DNA of 7,868 bases from positions 1-7,868 of the forward strand of contig JBBSGJ010000106.1 in the NCBI GenBank assembly GCA_038254195.1, read 5' to 3'. The notes under the pieces were generated by a model. It was not told the origin of the DNA and made no database searches. It worked only from the letters and a program-made list of their open reading frames with translations. Of the stretch, positions 5,424 to 7,868 are shown piece by piece. Source of the stretch: JBBQAA01 sp038254195 (lineage in GTDB: Bacteria > Actinomycetota > Thermoleophilia > Solirubrobacterales > Solirubrobacteraceae). Both the position numbers and the translations under genes were made by a program. The stretch's first letter is position 1. Every line of letters begins with the position of its first letter.

Positions 5424-7868
5424 ATGGGGGGCGCCCCGGCGAAGCCGGGCGAGAGGGGGGCAACACCCCCCTCGGGCGCCGCCGTCGTCCGCGACGTCAT
5501 CCTCCGCGACGGGCGGGCGCTGCGACTGCGCTCGCCGGTCGCGGAGGACCGTGACGCCATCACGCGGTTCTTCGCCGAGGATCTGGGCGACGAGTCGCGC
5601 TACCTGCGCTTCCACGGCCCGGGTTCGCCGAAGTGGGCCGGTCGCTACTACGCGGAGTCCGACGGGGACGTCCGGGTCTCGCTGCTCGCCGAGCTCCACC
5701 GGCGGGTGGTCGCGGTGGCCGGCTACGAGCGCCTGCGCGAGCCCGGCGTGGCCGAGGTCGCCTTCGCCGTCGGGGACGCGATGCAGGGCCACGGGCTCGG
5801 GGTGCGGCTGCTCGAGCAGCTCGCCGCGCTCGCCGCCGCGGACGGGGTCGAGCGCTTCGACGCGGAGGTGCTCTCCGGTAACCGCCCGATGATCCGCGTG
5901 TTCGAGGCCGCGGGGTTCTCCACGCGCCGCCACGCGCAGGGCGGCGAGGTCACGCTCACCTCCGAGCTCGAGCCCACCACGCTCGTGCGCCGGCGCCGGG
6001 AGGCGCGCGACCACCGGGCCACCGTCGCCTCGCTCGAGCCCCTGCTCCGGCCGGAGGCGGTGGCGGTGATCGGCGCCTCGGGCGACGGGACGGGCACCGG
6101 CGCGCGCCTTGCCGCCTCCGTCCGCGACGGCGGGTTCGCCGGCCCGGTCCACGCGGTGAACCGCCCCGGAGGCCTGGCCGATTGCGCCCCGTGCGCGGAT
6201 CTCGCCGTGCTCGCCGTCCCGGCCGACGGCGTCGTCGCGGCCGCCGCGCAGGCGGCCGATGCGGGGGCGCGGGCGCTCGTGGTGGTGGCCACGGGGTTCG
6301 CCGACGCGGGCACGGAGGAGGGCGCCGCGCGCGAGGTGGAGCTCCTCGCCCTGGCCCGGGCGCGCGGGATGCGCCTTCTCGGTCCGAACTCGCTAGGGGT
6401 CGTGAGCTTCACCGGCGGCGTGCGTCTCGCGGCAGTGGTGGGGGACCCGCCGCTCACGCCCGGCGGGCTGGCGATCTCGTCGCAGTCGGGCGGCCTGGGC
6501 GTGGCCCTGCTCGGGCAGGCCACCGGGCGCGGGCTCGGCGTGGCCTCCTTCGCCGCGCTGGGCAACCGCGCCGACGTCTCCACGAACGACCTGCTCGAGT
6601 TCTGGGAGGACGACCCCGAGGTCCGCGCCGTGCTGCTCTACGTCGAGTCCTTCGGCAACCCGCGGCGCTTCGCGGAGATCGCCCGACGCGTCGCGCGGCT
6701 CAAGCCGGTGCTCGCGGTCAAGGGGCTCCACGCCGGTCCGGCCGCGGGCGGCGAGCAGACCCACACCGCGGCGGCGCTCACGGGCGAGGCCCAGGTCGAC
6801 GCGCTCTTCCGCGCCTCCGGGGTCCTGCGCGTGGAGGGCGCCGGTGAGCTCTTCGATGCCGCCGCGCTGCTCACGGGCCAGCCGGGGCCGGCGGGTCGCG
6901 CGGTCGCCGTGGTGTCGAACTCCGGCGGGCTCGGCACGCTGGCCCGCGACGCGCTCGAGGCGCGGGGCCTCCACCTCGCGCGCCTGGAGGACCGCACCCG
7001 CAACGCGCTCGAGGCCCTGCGCGAGGCGGGCCGGCCCGTCAACCCGCTCGACCTCGCACTCCACGCCGGGCCGGAGGCCTACGTCGAGGCGTTGCGGCTG
7101 CTCGCGCGCGATCCCGGGGTCGACGCGGTCCTCGCGGTCTACGCCGAGGTGGGCGGCGGCGATGCGCCCGGGGTCCTCGCCGCAGTGGAGGCCGCGGCGG
7201 GGAAGACGATCCTCGTCGCGTGCGTCGTCGACGGATCGGGCGACCTCCCGGCGAGGCCGGGCGCTGGGCGCGTCCCCAACTTCCGCTTCCCCGAGCGGGC
7301 CGCGCGGGCGCTGGCCCTTGCCGCCGAGCGCGCCGAGTGGCTCGGGCGGCCGCTCGGCCGGTCGTGGGACTTCCCGGTCGACGCCGAGACCGCCCGCGGC
7401 CGCGCCCACGCGCGTCTCGAATCCGCCGGCCCGGGCTGGCTCGACGGTCCGGAGGCCGAGGCGCTGCTCGGCGACGCGGGCATCGCGATCCTGCCCACCG
7501 ACCGGTGCGCCACCGTGGAGGAGGCCGAGGCGGCCGCCCTCGCCCTCGACGGCCCCGTCGCGCTCAAGGCCGAGCTGCCTCCGCCCGCCCACGCCTCCGA
7601 CCTCGACGCCGTGCTCCTCGGCCTCGAGGGTGTCGGAGCGATCCGGGCCGGGTGGGAGACCCTGCGCCGCCGCGTCGAGGAGTCCGGCCGCGCGTGGGCG
7701 GGCGCGGGCGTGCAGGCGCTCGCCGCAGCCGGCGCCGATGTCCTTGTCGGGACCGCGGCCGCCGCCGCGCTCGGCCCGGTGATGGCCCTCGGGCTCGGCG
7801 GCCGGCTCGCCGGGCTCGGCGCCGCGCCCGCCTTCCGGCTGCCGCCGCTCACCGACACCGAGGCCGAC
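5424..7868 (+). CDS. N-terminal GNAT / NDP-forming acyl-CoA synthetase fusion, Pat-like (3' end cut off)
   Basis: The frame is open from ATG 5424 to the window edge (815 residues, no stop), so the C terminus is missing. Order: low-complexity lead (1-20); GNAT domain (about 22-175) with acetyl-CoA motif QGHGLG at 121-126 and GNRPMI at 152-157; CoA-binding Rossmann domain (VAVIGAS, 213-219); ligase domains with GPNSLG at 320-325, the candidate phospho-His447 in THTAAL, and SNSGGLG; then an ATP-grasp region with Lys715 in VALKAE. This is the Pat/PatZ combination with GNAT first, as in actinobacterial Pat enzymes that acetylate Acs. The neighbour acs makes Acs Lys621 the obvious substrate (inference). 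The ATP-grasp part looks eroded: the HKSD-type, DPxFGP and GLGG-Glu motifs are replaced by HASD, AAALGP and GLGGRLAGL. It begins five bases after the acs stop, with only a weak upstream purine stretch as ribosome binding site. Confidence 0.92.
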   Translation, partial: MGGAPAKPGERGATPPSGAAVVRDVILRDGRALRLRSPVAEDRDAITRFFAEDLGDESRYLRFHGPGSPKWAGRYYAESDGDVRVSLLAELHRRVVAVAGYERLREPGVAEVAFAVGDAMQGHGLGVRLLEQLAALAAADGVERFDAEVLSGNRPMIRVFEAAGFSTRRHAQGGEVTLTSELEPTTLVRRRREARDHRATVASLEPLLRPEAVAVIGASGDGTGTGARLAASVRDGGFAGPVHAVNRPGGLADCAPCADLAVLAVPADGVVAAAAQAADAGARALVVVATGFADAGTEEGAAREVELLALARARGMRLLGPNSLGVVSFTGGVRLAAVVGDPPLTPGGLAISSQSGGLGVALLGQATGRGLGVASFAALGNRADVSTNDLLEFWEDDPEVRAVLLYVESFGNPRRFAEIARRVARLKPVLAVKGLHAGPAAGGEQTHTAAALTGEAQVDALFRASGVLRVEGAGELFDAAALLTGQPGPAGRAVAVVSNSGGLGTLARDALEARGLHLARLEDRTRNALEALREAGRPVNPLDLALHAGPEAYVEALRLLARDPGVDAVLAVYAEVGGGDAPGVLAAVEAAAGKTILVACVVDGSGDLPARPGAGRVPNFRFPERAARALALAAERAEWLGRPLGRSWDFPVDAETARGRAHARLESAGPGWLDGPEAEALLGDAGIAILPTDRCATVEEAEAAALALDGPVALKAELPPPAHASDLDAVLLGLEGVGAIRAGWETLRRRVEESGRAWAGAGVQALAAAGADVLVGTAAAAALGPVMALGLGGRLAGLGAAPAFRLPPLTDTEAD
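5430..5480 (+). other. Potential three-way-junction RNA structure at the start of the Pat-like gene
   Basis: An outer stem GGCGCCC (5430-5436) pairs with GGGCGCC (5474-5480). Inside, CGGC-gaa-GCCG (5437-5447) forms a small hairpin stacked directly on the outer stem, and GAGGGGGG (5453-5460) pairs with CCCCCCTC (5466-5473) around a CAACA loop, also directly abutting the outer stem. Alternatives exist: CCCGGC/GCCGGG at 5435-5449 competes with the outer stem, and GGGGCGCCCC at 5428-5437 is itself palindromic. The region encodes codons 3-19, a low-complexity peptide of Gly, Ala, Pro and Arg. It could serve as an acs terminator/attenuator without a U-tract, or as a translational gate. Folding energies were not computed. 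Confidence 0.55.

Noticed and set aside
3283..5466. A 727-codon open frame on the minus strand opposite acs
   Set aside because: It is a codon-position shadow of acs in high-GC DNA: composition is Arg/Leu/Asp/Val-rich low complexity, no family motif is visible, and acs itself is unmistakable.
5453..5473. A classical Rho-independent terminator for acs
   Set aside because: The 8-bp G/C stem is strong, but it is followed by GGGCGCC rather than a T-run and lies within the next open frame, so it is reported as a structure and not called a terminator.
6393..7592. A 399-codon minus-strand open frame opposite the Pat-like gene
   Set aside because: Same GC shadow effect; the protein is Arg/Gly/Glu-rich without motifs, while the plus frame shows continuous family motifs to the window edge.
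1..7868. CRISPR array, tRNA genes, insertion sequence or prophage signals
   Set aside because: No regularly spaced repeats, cloverleaf sequences, transposase or integrase motifs, or terminal inverted repeats were seen on either strand.

Overview
The window is very GC-rich with strong G/C third-position bias. It encodes actinobacterial-type proteins: an N-terminal-GNAT acyl-CoA synthetase fusion, an actinobacterial-looking acetyl-CoA synthetase and short-leader promoter motifs. I infer a high-GC Actinomycetota, possibly the Thermoleophilia (Solirubrobacter/Conexibacter-like); the lineage is a guess from style, not proof. There is no tRNA, rRNA, CRISPR array, transposase or other mobile element.

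Left part (1-2539), apparently unrelated housekeeping or accessory genes: an unrecognised 89-residue protein is translationally coupled to an alpha/beta-hydrolase-fold protein that has Asp at the nucleophile elbow and lacks the usual catalytic His. It faces a convergent two-CBS-domain protein on the minus strand. Only 23 bases separate that gene from a divergent plus-strand pair: a 71-residue basic, proline-rich small protein whose stop overlaps the start of a six-helix membrane protein with a charged tail.

Middle gap (2540-2674): a 135-base intergenic region with a perfect 18-base palindrome, a CCGGAGG direct repeat placed two helical turns apart, and a second bulged inverted repeat. It lies in front of the acetate genes and is the best candidate for their control region or for the upstream terminator.

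Right part (2675-7868), an acetate-assimilation cluster on the plus strand: a SatP/YaaH-family acetate transporter, acetyl-CoA synthetase (acs), and a GNAT plus NDP-forming acyl-CoA synthetase fusion of the Pat (protein lysine acetyltransferase) type, which runs off the right edge. The first two fit uptake of acetate and its activation to acetyl-CoA. Pat-type enzymes are known to acetylate the A10 lysine of Acs and switch it off, so the third gene may provide feedback control; here that lysine is Lys621 of Acs. The start of the Pat-like gene lies in a very GC-rich region that can fold into a three-way junction, which may act as an attenuator or translational gate between acs and its presumed regulator.
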